Part shown: positions 51,080 through 57,983 of the stretch, in pieces
How positions within the stretch are numbered: position 1 is the stretch's first letter
Layout of the letters: each line of letters opens with the position of its first letter
From: Paulinella micropora
Lineage: Eukaryota > Cercozoa > Imbricatea > Euglyphida > Paulinellidae
Assembly: GCA_019918135.1 (NCBI GenBank)
Contig: WBZZ01004592.1
Location: forward strand, 2,501-66,500
Direction of reading: 5' to 3'
Length of the DNA stretch: 64,000 bases
Made by a program: the position numbers and the translations under genes
The notes under the pieces: generated by a model
The model's database searches: none
What the model was told of the DNA's origin: nothing
Seen by the model: the letters and a program-made list of their open reading frames with translations, nothing else

Positions 51080-52606
51080 TTAATTTCTGGTAATGGTGCC
51101 ATTCTTAACATTTACTTCTTGCTGAGTTACGACAAATGTGTAATGATTGGCCGCAATATTAGCAGTGGTAGCAATAAACTCCCATCGTCGCTCGGTGTCT
51201 AGACTTAATCCGCTGACTTCATTTTGGTCCTTGCTCCACAGAGGGCGGGTATTGTCAAAGCTATCGCACCAAACCCAGTTGTATTGATAAACATTGCTAT
51301 TCATCAAAGAAGAGCCTTCCAACTTCGGTTTAAAATACATATAGTCTTCTAGTTTTCCAGTTTGACAATCAACATTGAATTCTTGAAGTCGTGGTCCGTC
51401 TAGTGTGGTACAAAAAGTTTGGACCTTAGCACCGAGCAGGTTGCTATTGTCATAAGCAGTGTTCTTATTTTCGGTTGTGTTGAAAACAGAGTGATAAATT
51501 TTCTTAATTCGCCGTCTGTGGCCTCTGTCAAATCTAAGTATAACATTTTGAGAAGTTGAAGCTACTCCGACAGTGTTTTCGTACAAATAAGAATAATCAA
51601 TGTTGAAGCTCATACCTTCGGGGCTCATAATCTTCTGTTGAATTGATTGAACGACATCGGGGTTAGTTTCAACAGCTAAGAAAAGGCTGAGATTAGTAAT
51701 AGTAACATTTGAATCCGCCACCGCAACAGTGCCTCCACCAGTAGAAAGAGCATCATTGTTATAATAAAAGATTTTGGGTGTCTGTTGCCAAACAATCCGC
51801 AAAGTCAAAATTTCTGGAAACATAATAGTTTTATCCAGAGCGAAAATAGTATTGTAAAGCATTCCAAGATTAATCTTAACATTAACACTCGGACTGGCAT
51901 TATTAATAGTTCCAGCTGAAAAATACTTAGCCTCATTAAAAGCAACATTAACGAACTTACTCGTGCCAGTCTCATTCGCAATAAGGGTATCATCGTGTCG
52001 GCGGGCATTTGTGGAGGGTTGTGCCATCCAAGCCTTTAATGCGGCCTGAACCTGAGCCTTAGCAACATCAATGCCCGTATCAATGTTTGCAGCCGCATTT
52101 CCTGCTACTGCCGAAGCGGTCAATGCTGTTTGTAATGCTGCCAACCTTGTAGCAACGCTAGCGGGTTGAAATGTAGTTGTAGCATTACACTTTTGAAGCA
52201 TACAACCAGCTCCACTTCCACTATCGTGGTTTTCCAAAGCGAGTAAATCGTCAATCGAGGTTTCGGGTTTCCAAATCATCTTGGTTATATTTCCGACTTC
52301 GTTAATGTCGCACAGATAAACACCGCCTCTCGTGATCAATTGAACTTGTCTAATTGGGGCCAAGCAATCCATAAAGCATTTATTGTAGTTTCCAGCCTTC
52401 GCATCAGGAGCATAATTAAAACTCAAAACAGAGCGAGCCAAGTTAAACGGGCGGCTGATAAGGTCAAAGTTGCTTTCCTGTCCTCCTGCGGTAGACACAG
52501 TGATATTAATAGAACCCTCACGAGGGGTAAGCTTATTCAAACGATAAGAAGCACTGATGTAGTCAGTCCTGCTAAAATCTAGTTCGCCTCCGTGTTGTGT
52601 AGGCAT
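51080..52606 (-). CDS. Major capsid protein, Polinton-2, 508 aa
   Basis: Start chosen at MPTQHGGELDF (52606), 6 bp after an inverted repeat shared with the penton gene; the upstream in-frame ATG lies inside that repeat. The protein is beta-rich, with ISASYRLNKLTPREGSINIT and FDLISRPFNLARSVLSFNY for early strands of a double jelly roll, and later strands LTLRIVWQQTPKIFYYNND and ITNLSLFLAVETNPD. Position between penton and spike-like genes supports the call. The N-terminal QHGG-E could be cut by the adenovirus-type protease encoded two genes upstream. Intact, unlike the polymerase. Confidence 0.8.
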   Translation of the reverse strand: MPTQHGGELDFSRTDYISASYRLNKLTPREGSINITVSTAGGQESNFDLISRPFNLARSVLSFNYAPDAKAGNYNKCFMDCLAPIRQVQLITRGGVYLCDINEVGNITKMIWKPETSIDDLLALENHDSGSGAGCMLQKCNATTTFQPASVATRLAALQTALTASAVAGNAAANIDTGIDVAKAQVQAALKAWMAQPSTNARRHDDTLIANETGTSKFVNVAFNEAKYFSAGTINNASPSVNVKINLGMLYNTIFALDKTIMFPEILTLRIVWQQTPKIFYYNNDALSTGGGTVAVADSNVTITNLSLFLAVETNPDVVQSIQQKIMSPEGMSFNIDYSYLYENTVGVASTSQNVILRFDRGHRRRIKKIYHSVFNTTENKNTAYDNSNLLGAKVQTFCTTLDGPRLQEFNVDCQTGKLEDYMYFKPKLEGSSLMNSNVYQYNWVWCDSFDNTRPLWSKDQNEVSGLSLDTERRWEFIATTANIAANHYTFVVTQQEVNVKNGTITRN

Positions 52607-52612
52607 TTTTGT

Positions 52613-52641
52613 GTAAGTGCTTTTTTTCAAAAACCACTTAC
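52613..52641 (-). promoter_or_regulatory. Inverted repeat before capsid ATG
   Basis: GTAAGTG (52613-52619) and CACTTAC (52635-52641) enclose a T/A-rich loop, 6 bp before the capsid ATG. Further upstream on the minus strand lie a TATATAGCGACC block and an A/T run. Same design as before the penton gene. Confidence 0.6.
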
Positions 52642-52705
52642 GAACTCAAAAAAGATTTTTAAAAGGTCGCTATATATTTTAATATGAGAAAAAAAAATTA
52701 ATTAA

Positions 52706-53518
52706 TTACCTTGATTTAAGCAGATTAAAAAATGATGTAAATAAATTAAAATAATTCGTCTCGCGGTAAATCAACAATGTCATAACAATGCCGAGGCCGT
52801 TGAGATTAACTGGTTGGTCGTTTTCGTCAGTCAAGTAAAACCGATACACATTGCTTGAACTAGTAGATAACCGTTTGCCGTATTCACTACCCGAGCCATC
52901 ATAGATAACAGAGCCGAACGGGATTTCATTTGCCGTGTATATTTCTTGGAGCACGTGATTATCGCCTTCGCCGACAAAATCTGACTGTAAATATAATGCT
53001 TTTTCGCCAGTCAAGATTATGACATTCGGCGACCTAATGGTATTATTAGCAAAGAAATATGTTGAGTCGCGGTCAAAACCCATTACTTCGTGGATACGTG
53101 TTTCGGTGTCAAATATAAACCGCGGTTGAATGCCTAGGTTGTTAGCTACTGTAAATAATAGCTTACCGTCTTCTGGGTCGGTGTTTGTGTTGTTGCTCGT
53201 AACGGCGTATATGTAGTTGTTGGGGCTGTCTGCCGTTAGCACTTCAGCCAGTTTATTTTTTAAGTTGTTCATCGTGTAGTTGCCCTCGGGTATCGTAATA
53301 AGCGCCTCATAGCCATCTTCACTCAGAGTAAAAGTGTTATAAGGACTTGCCACAGAGTAATACGACTTCGGCACGTAGATATGTAAAATTTTACAATGGG
53401 TAGGATTGTCTAGCGATTTCATATCAATGGAGTGAGTAAAATCACTGTCCGTGCCGTTTATCCTATTTTTGCTGTTGACATAGTAAATGTTTGAGCTCCT
53501 GCCTCCCCTATATTCCAT
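52706..53518 (-). CDS. Penton (minor capsid) protein, Polinton-2, 270 aa
   Basis: Start MEYRGGRSSNIYYVNSKNR at 53518, 1 bp after an inverted repeat; the upstream in-frame ATG lies within that repeat. The motif Y-Y-V-N-S-K-N-R-x-x-G-T-x-S-D-F is typical of the single-jelly-roll penton of Polintons and PLVs. Further landmarks: ILHIYVPKSYYSV, YNTFTL, ITIPEGNYTMNNL and a C-terminal strand LGIVMTLLIYRETNYF. Forms the vertex capsomers. Intact; 99 bp upstream of the capsid gene in the same direction. Confidence 0.85.
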   Translation of the reverse strand: MEYRGGRSSNIYYVNSKNRINGTDSDFTHSIDMKSLDNPTHCKILHIYVPKSYYSVASPYNTFTLSEDGYEALITIPEGNYTMNNLKNKLAEVLTADSPNNYIYAVTSNNTNTDPEDGKLLFTVANNLGIQPRFIFDTETRIHEVMGFDRDSTYFFANNTIRSPNVIILTGEKALYLQSDFVGEGDNHVLQEIYTANEIPFGSVIYDGSGSEYGKRLSTSSSNVYRFYLTDENDQPVNLNGLGIVMTLLIYRETNYFNLFTSFFNLLKSR

Positions 53519-53519
53519 A

Positions 53520-53552
53520 GTAAGTGCTTTTTTTTTCAAAAAAACCACTTAC
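53520..53552 (-). promoter_or_regulatory. Inverted repeat before penton ATG
   Basis: GTAAGTG (53520-53526) and CACTTAC (53546-53552) around a T-rich loop, with TATACTGTATATATTAG further upstream. Near-identical to the element before the capsid gene, so both are likely co-regulated late genes. Confidence 0.6.
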
Positions 53553-53626
53553 AATCTCAAAAAAACTATACTGTATATATTAGAAAATATATTTTTTGTT
53601 TTAATTACATACCACAACGGAGGGGG

Positions 53627-53674
53627 TATGCTTTGAGAAGCATAGCTTCGCAATGCGGGGACGAAGGCCCCTGC
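53627..53674. terminator. Palindrome cluster after the protease gene
   Basis: TATGCTTTGAGAAGCATAGC plus TTCGCAATG, then GCGGGG-acgaag-GCCCCTGC up to the protease stop at 53674. Related to the clusters after polymerase B and at 62211-62254. Confidence 0.55.
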
Positions 53675-54153
53675 TAAATGAAAGTGTCAAAACCATACCC
53701 GTTCTGAGCTTTCAACTCCTCCGCTTCTTTTTCTTTTAAGTCTGTCCAACCGCTGGCGAATTTAAACCCATTACCTTTCGCCCGCTCTAACAAAAACCTA
53801 ATACTATGCCACCCGCAGGTATCTGTTGTGTTGCTTTGGTTTTTAACCTGATTAACCTTCATAAGCAGATATGTGTTCGGCTTACTCTTGTCAATAAGCT
53901 GTTTCATTTGGTGTAGAAATAGCTCAGTCGGCTTATACAGTGCGAGAGGGTCGTAGATTTCAATAGAGTCGTCTTTAATTAAGTCAACCCAAACAGCAAT
54001 CCAATGTGAGCCTGGTTGACTAGACTTATCCAAGTTCATTATAAAACCATACTTCTTTCTTTTTTCTGGTTTCAGTTTGTTTATTTCATCGCTGGCTACC
54101 GTGCCGATATACCATTCGTGCTTTTTCATAATGTTGTCTATTTTGTCCGTCAT
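53674..54153 (-). CDS. Adenovirus-type cysteine protease (adenain/Ulp1 family), 159 aa
   Basis: Intact. Catalytic order His-Asp-Gln-Cys is visible: PGSHWIAVWVD (His50), IEIYDPLA (Asp68), NQVKN (Gln102) and DTCGWHSIRFLL (Cys113). The family matures capsid proteins of adenoviruses, Polintons and PLVs, cutting after small Gly motifs. Length is on the short side of the family, and the N-terminal helix is reduced. Lies between a large coiled-coil protein gene and the penton gene, all on the minus strand. Confidence 0.9.
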   Translation of the reverse strand: MTDKIDNIMKKHEWYIGTVASDEINKLKPEKRKKYGFIMNLDKSSQPGSHWIAVWVDLIKDDSIEIYDPLALYKPTELFLHQMKQLIDKSKPNTYLLMKVNQVKNQSNTTDTCGWHSIRFLLERAKGNGFKFASGWTDLKEKEAEELKAQNGYGFDTFI

Positions 54154-54194
54154 TAAACCTCTGCCTGCCCCCGCTTGCTCATCTACTGCCCCAT

Positions 54195-55679
54195 CTACTG
54201 CCCCGTTTGCTCATCTACTGCCCCATCTACCTCTGGTGGTTGAATTTCTGGCGGTTGAACTTCTGGCATATTTTCTGGCGGTTGAACTTCCTCCGTCAGT
54301 TGAATACCGAGATTATTTGAAACTTGATTTTTAATGTTTGGGTCGCTTCTCATTTCGGTTACTAAGTTATTTACATAATCCTTCTTCTTCATTTTTTTTC
54401 TGTATTTGCCCTTCTTTAAATATTTCTTAATTGTTGCTATCGTTAAAAGTTTGTGTATTAATTCCTCCATCGTTTTTGCCCCAGCACCCGTTTGGTTTAT
54501 TCCCAAATAATCGGCTAGTTTCTTTCTCATTTCATTCTGGTCTATTCCTAAATCAATACCTTCATCTACTATAACTTGTGCCATACCTGCAGTCGTGTGT
54601 TTTCCTTTAACTTTTTTTGGTGGTGGTTTGCCCCGAGCTTTCATTTCTTTTTCCAAAGCAGGGCCCAAAGTTTTTGGTATATCCAATTTCGGACACTTGT
54701 AATCATTTCTTAAACCTGCGGATATGTATGATATTTTATCTTTAATTTCAAAGTGTTTCGCTTTAGCCTCAGCTCGTTTTTTTTCTTGTTCTAATTCTTT
54801 TTTATATTGTTCAGCCAGTTCTTTCTGCTCATCTGCTGATTGGGCATCGGCTATCGCTTTCTCTATTCCTTTACCAAGTTTGTCAAATTCTGTTTTGCTC
54901 AAGCTTTTAATAAATTTAGTTGTAAAGCCCGCTTTCTTCATTAATTCAATGTATTTTTCTTTTAATTCTTTTTCAGCCTTTTTCTCTTCTTTTGTTTTCA
55001 ATGGCATCTGTTTTTCTTCTGGTGCTTGTGGTGCTTGTGGTGGTGCTTGTGGTGCTTGTGGTGCTTGTGGTGCTTGGGGTGGTCCTAGTTGTGGTGCTTG
55101 GGGTGGTCCTAGTTGTGGTGCTTGGGGTGGTGCTTGTGGTGGTGCTTGTATGTATTGAGGTTGGAACTGGGGTGGCGGTAATAACATTAAATTATTTTTT
55201 CTATCTTGTTCAAATTTTACATCCTCTATGAGTTTTTGCTCTCTGTTCGCCTCCCTTATTAATTCTTCTTGTCTTTTCTTCATTTCCGCATTCTCCTTCC
55301 TCTCCATTCTTTTCTTCTCATCTTCTGCCTGTTCTCTTAACTTCTTTTCCTTTTCCTCCTGCTTGTGTATTAGTTCATATTTTTTCAGCAGGTTGTTTTG
55401 TATCTTGTTGCGGTTCTCATGTTCAAGGCGATTGAATTCGGACTTAACTATTGTAGGGACTCCGCCCCTACGACCCCGCCGGTTGGGTTTGGAATGGGTA
55501 TCCCCTTTCATATATTTCAGAAACAGTTTAACGATTTGAAGTGTTGAAATGTCATTCGTTTTCTCGCCAAAGTTGAGATATGCTCGTTTGCCTTTTACTT
55601 TAATATACGGCCGACCATATTTGGTTCTGTATATCCTCGGCGGACGTTGCTTAAGTTTCTTCTTTGGCTTACTTCGCAT
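54195..55679 (-). CDS. Pro/Gln-rich coiled-coil virion protein candidate, 494 aa
   Basis: Intact. Basic start (RSKPKKKLKQRPPRIYRTKY), then a long charged coiled coil (about 85-170). A Pro-Gln-Ala repeat (QAPPQAPQ, LGPPQAPQ units, about 177-217) follows, then a second coiled coil (about 220-305). The Lys-rich C-terminal domain includes GINQTGAGAKTMEE and ends in PEVQPPEIQPPEV repeats. It contains an inserted palindrome (55453-55487) coding for residues around RRGRRGG. Family not recognised; QTGA-G fits a processing site of the neighbouring protease, which would suit a scaffold or core protein. Confidence 0.6.
   Translation of the reverse strand: MRSKPKKKLKQRPPRIYRTKYGRPYIKVKGKRAYLNFGEKTNDISTLQIVKLFLKYMKGDTHSKPNRRGRRGGVPTIVKSEFNRLEHENRNKIQNNLLKKYELIHKQEEKEKKLREQAEDEKKRMERKENAEMKKRQEELIREANREQKLIEDVKFEQDRKNNLMLLPPPQFQPQYIQAPPQAPPQAPQLGPPQAPQLGPPQAPQAPQAPQAPPQAPQAPEEKQMPLKTKEEKKAEKELKEKYIELMKKAGFTTKFIKSLSKTEFDKLGKGIEKAIADAQSADEQKELAEQYKKELEQEKKRAEAKAKHFEIKDKISYISAGLRNDYKCPKLDIPKTLGPALEKEMKARGKPPPKKVKGKHTTAGMAQVIVDEGIDLGIDQNEMRKKLADYLGINQTGAGAKTMEELIHKLLTIATIKKYLKKGKYRKKMKKKDYVNNLVTEMRSDPNIKNQVSNNLGIQLTEEVQPPENMPEVQPPEIQPPEVDGAVDEQTGQ
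55453..55487. repeat. GC-rich palindromic element inside a reading frame
   Basis: GTAGGG-actccg-CCCCTAC followed by GACCCCGCCGGTTGGG, the same element as at 49548-49580, but lying inside the intact 494-aa gene and translated in frame. Confidence 0.65.
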
Positions 55680-55746
55680 TACTACTATTATATTGAGTAA
55701 AAAAAATTTAATATAAGATTTTACATTTGAAAGGGTTGGGGGGTTT

Positions 55747-55765
55747 GAAAGGGGTTTCCCCTTTC
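55747..55765. terminator. Palindrome at end of small basic protein gene
   Basis: GAAAGGGG-ttt-CCCCTTTC overlapping the stop at 55764 of the minus-strand gene. Confidence 0.5.
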
Positions 55766-56075
55766 TACCGAAACTTGACCGCTCCTCCTCGTTGCTTGCC
55801 GTATCCTTGCTTCATCGCGGCCTTCGCTACACGGTCCGCATAAGGAACTCCGACATCGCTCAGAAAAGTAGCACCCCTTGAAATCAATTGGTTCTTCTTG
55901 ATAAACCTATTAGCATCCACTATTGCTTGTTCGACTTTTTTCCAATTAACTTTTCCTCCGTTTGTTTCTTTTTTGATTTTCTCTTGTTCTTCGCACCTCC
56001 TGCTTGTGGCATTGAAGGATTGTAGCTGATATTGTATCCCGATGGTTGTGAAATAATCACTGGTGATGTTGGCAT
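55764..56075 (-). pseudogene. Small basic virion protein candidate (one frameshift)
   Basis: Start MPTSPVIISQPSGYNISYNP at 56075. A one-base shift near 55.97 kb is followed by a frame with WKKVEQAIVDANRFIKKN, GVPYADRVAKAAMKQGYG and the end KQRGGAVKFR. About 100 aa. The mixture of a short hydrophilic N-terminus, an amphipathic helix and a basic Gly-rich end recalls small core or membrane-active proteins of adenoviruses that are cut by the protease (QRGG-A fits), but this is inference. Confidence 0.45.
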
Positions 56076-56140
56076 GCAGAGACTCCGCCTCCGCACCTCC
56101 GGTTTTGGTGAAGCTTTTTCAAAAGGTTCCTATATATAGT
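56076..56140 (-). promoter_or_regulatory. Palindromic 5' cassette before 56075 gene
   Basis: Same order as before the lipase: TATATATAGGAACC, TTTTGAAAAAGCTTC, CCAAAACCGGAGGTGCGGAG, then GCGGAGTCTCTGC next to the ATG. Confidence 0.6.
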
Positions 56141-56166
56141 TCTAAAAAAAATAAATAATAATAAAA

Positions 56167-56988
56167 TTACTTTAAACGAATATTGAAGTTCTTTCGTAAT
56201 TCATCAGACACCGCATCAACATACAAAAAGTTAAACCTCTCTTTCGTCGCCTCGTGATATTTTTGAATGAAGTATTCAAGGTCGTAGCCAAGGTCCAAAT
56301 GTTTATACACGAGTTCTATTTTATTCTGAGACTGACCAGGAAAAATAAGAAGGTAGTCTAGCTGTTTAATAGCCTCAGGTTTTAGATCGTTTAGGTACTG
56401 CGAGCTCATAATTACCTTTGACTTGTAGTGTCTATTTTTTTTCAACAGGTCGCTAACGGACTTATCCCTTAAACCACTACCTAAATCATCTAACACAAAA
56501 ACGACTTCTGGTGTTATGTATTTGCTCGGTCTTTCTGCTGGTGCTTGTCCCTGCTTCTTCTTTTCTTCTTTACCAAAATAAAGAAACTTCGGCTTCGGTT
56601 CTTCTTGGCGGTCCTGTACAATCTCGCCTTCTTCTTGCTCTTCATCGGGTTTATTCAGCTTGTCTAACTCGTAATCAATCACACTGTATCCATCCGTTTT
56701 CAAATATGTGTATATAGCCATCGGGTTTCCCTTCTTCTTGAAGTGCTTAGCCATTTCTTTGTAAATGTGGTCTTTGTGTACCGTGCTGGCAATAATAACA
56801 ATCCTTGTTTTTCTGTCCGTCGTTCGTTTCAAGATTTCAAACAGTGCGGTGGTCTTGCCACTCTTCTTGCGAGCGAGAAGAAAAATATTAGCAAAGGCTT
56901 CATCAAATAACTTATATCCTTTTGCCAACTTGTCTCCATCTCCGTTTTGCTTGACTGGTCTAACTCGTATATCATTAATTTTCTCCAT
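56167..56988 (-). CDS. Packaging ATPase, Polinton-2, 273 aa
   Basis: Intact. Start MEKINDIRVRPVKQNG at 56988, chosen because the Polinton-1 copy starts at the same place. Walker A LLARKKSGKTTALFE (about 38-52), a strand RIVIIASTVHKD, Walker B EVVFVLDDLGSG, a sensor stretch KVIMSSQYLNDL, and a C-terminal FLYVDAV strand. FtsK/HerA superfamily packaging enzyme of Polintons. It is separated by 14 bp from the preceding gene on the same strand. Confidence 0.85.
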   Translation of the reverse strand: MEKINDIRVRPVKQNGDGDKLAKGYKLFDEAFANIFLLARKKSGKTTALFEILKRTTDRKTRIVIIASTVHKDHIYKEMAKHFKKKGNPMAIYTYLKTDGYSVIDYELDKLNKPDEEQEEGEIVQDRQEEPKPKFLYFGKEEKKKQGQAPAERPSKYITPEVVFVLDDLGSGLRDKSVSDLLKKNRHYKSKVIMSSQYLNDLKPEAIKQLDYLLIFPGQSQNKIELVYKHLDLGYDLEYFIQKYHEATKERFNFLYVDAVSDELRKNFNIRLK

Positions 56989-57001
56989 CGCTGTATTTTC
57001 G

Positions 57002-57363
57002 TCAAGCCAAAAATTCCAGACAAATAACAATTCTTCCACCCAAGAGGTCAGTCTCAATACTGCCATTGTCCGTTTTAAGTACTCTAAATGTGTATTGACC
57101 GTCAGTCCAATTAATAATACCTAAGTTGTAGCTAAGATTGGAAATGTTTGCGGTGTTGCTATCAGCGAATGTGCCAATGATTCCAATTCGGTCCATATGA
57201 AGAATTTTTGTTTTCGTTTCAGTCATATCATTCATATAGTGGATATACTTAACATTCATTCTATTTTTGGGGTAAAGTTCAATTTAATGGTTTTGTCAAA
57301 TGTTTTGCTACCGCCCGCAAAATCATTACTCAGAAAAATAATCTTTTGGAATTTATAGTCCAT
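57002..57363 (-). pseudogene. Small conserved structural-type protein, Polinton-2 copy (one frameshift)
   Basis: Start MDYKFQKIIFLSNDFAGG at 57363, then a one-base shift near 57.26 kb directly before an internal ATG at 57259. The rest (MNVKYIHYMNDMTETKTKIL...LGGRIVICLEFLA) is open. Homologous to 11522-11884. Either a short form is made from 57259 or the gene is damaged. Family unknown. Confidence 0.55.
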
Positions 57364-57390
57364 CGTACGTTTTGCAAACGTAGCTTTGCA

Positions 57391-57653
57391 ATGATGCCCT
57401 CTATATTACTGCTCATAAACTTTTTATCAATTAATATTTCTGCTCGGACCGCTTGTGATTCTATTCACGGGTCAGTGATAAAAAATGAAAGTTGTGTGTG
57501 GTGTATTCAAAAAGGAATAGAAACCAAATTTAAATGTGTTTTCATAAATAACGGAAATAATGATTGTCGTAGTTTGATGAAGCTATTCCGCTAATCTGTG
57601 CTGGTGATGCTTCTTGGTATAAAATCCACTTATATGAATGCTCACTTCTTTGA
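57391..57653 (+). pseudogene. Small secreted Cys-rich protein, Polinton-2 copy (one frameshift)
   Basis: ATG pair at 57391, signal peptide SILLLINFLSINISA, then RTACDSIHG...CVWCIQKGIETKFKCVF. A one-base shift near 57.58 kb; the other frame continues DEAIPLICAGDASWYK to a TGA at 57651. Overlaps the end of the membrane-protein gene. Same family as 11911-12126 and 29961-30212. Confidence 0.55.
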
Positions 57654-57983
57654 ACTAGAAGGGGAAGGAAGGCAAATACCGATAAGTAAGGTTAAAATAC
57701 CCACATAAGTGTTGGCAGTTTCGCACGGAATGTTCTTTTCAGACAGCCTCACGATACAAAGGGTGATGATGGCGATAATGATGCCCATTTGAAATAAGTA
57801 TTTGATAAGACGGCTGTCGGTTTTTCGCTTAGACATACAACAATCCCAGTTGTCTTCGTATTCGTGGTCTAATTTTTTTTCTTCCTGCTTAATTTGGACA
57901 TCAATCACACGGTTCTTCAACTCTGGTGTCAGTTCGCCTCCATCTACTTCTATGACGGGTGCTGGATGTAATCTAGGGGGCAT
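57642..57983 (-). CDS. Two-TM membrane protein of the fibre cassette, Polinton-2 copy
   Basis: 113 aa, intact. Shares PRLHPAPVIEVDG-type start, NWDCCMSKRKTDSRLIKYL linker, two hydrophobic helices (IIIAIITLCIV and GILTLLIGICL) and the PSPSSSKK tail with the two other copies. Overlaps the end of the fibre gene by 11 bp. Confidence 0.7.
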   Translation of the reverse strand: MPPRLHPAPVIEVDGGELTPELKNRVIDVQIKQEEKKLDHEYEDNWDCCMSKRKTDSRLIKYLFQMGIIIAIITLCIVRLSEKNIPCETANTYVGILTLLIGICLPSPSSSKK

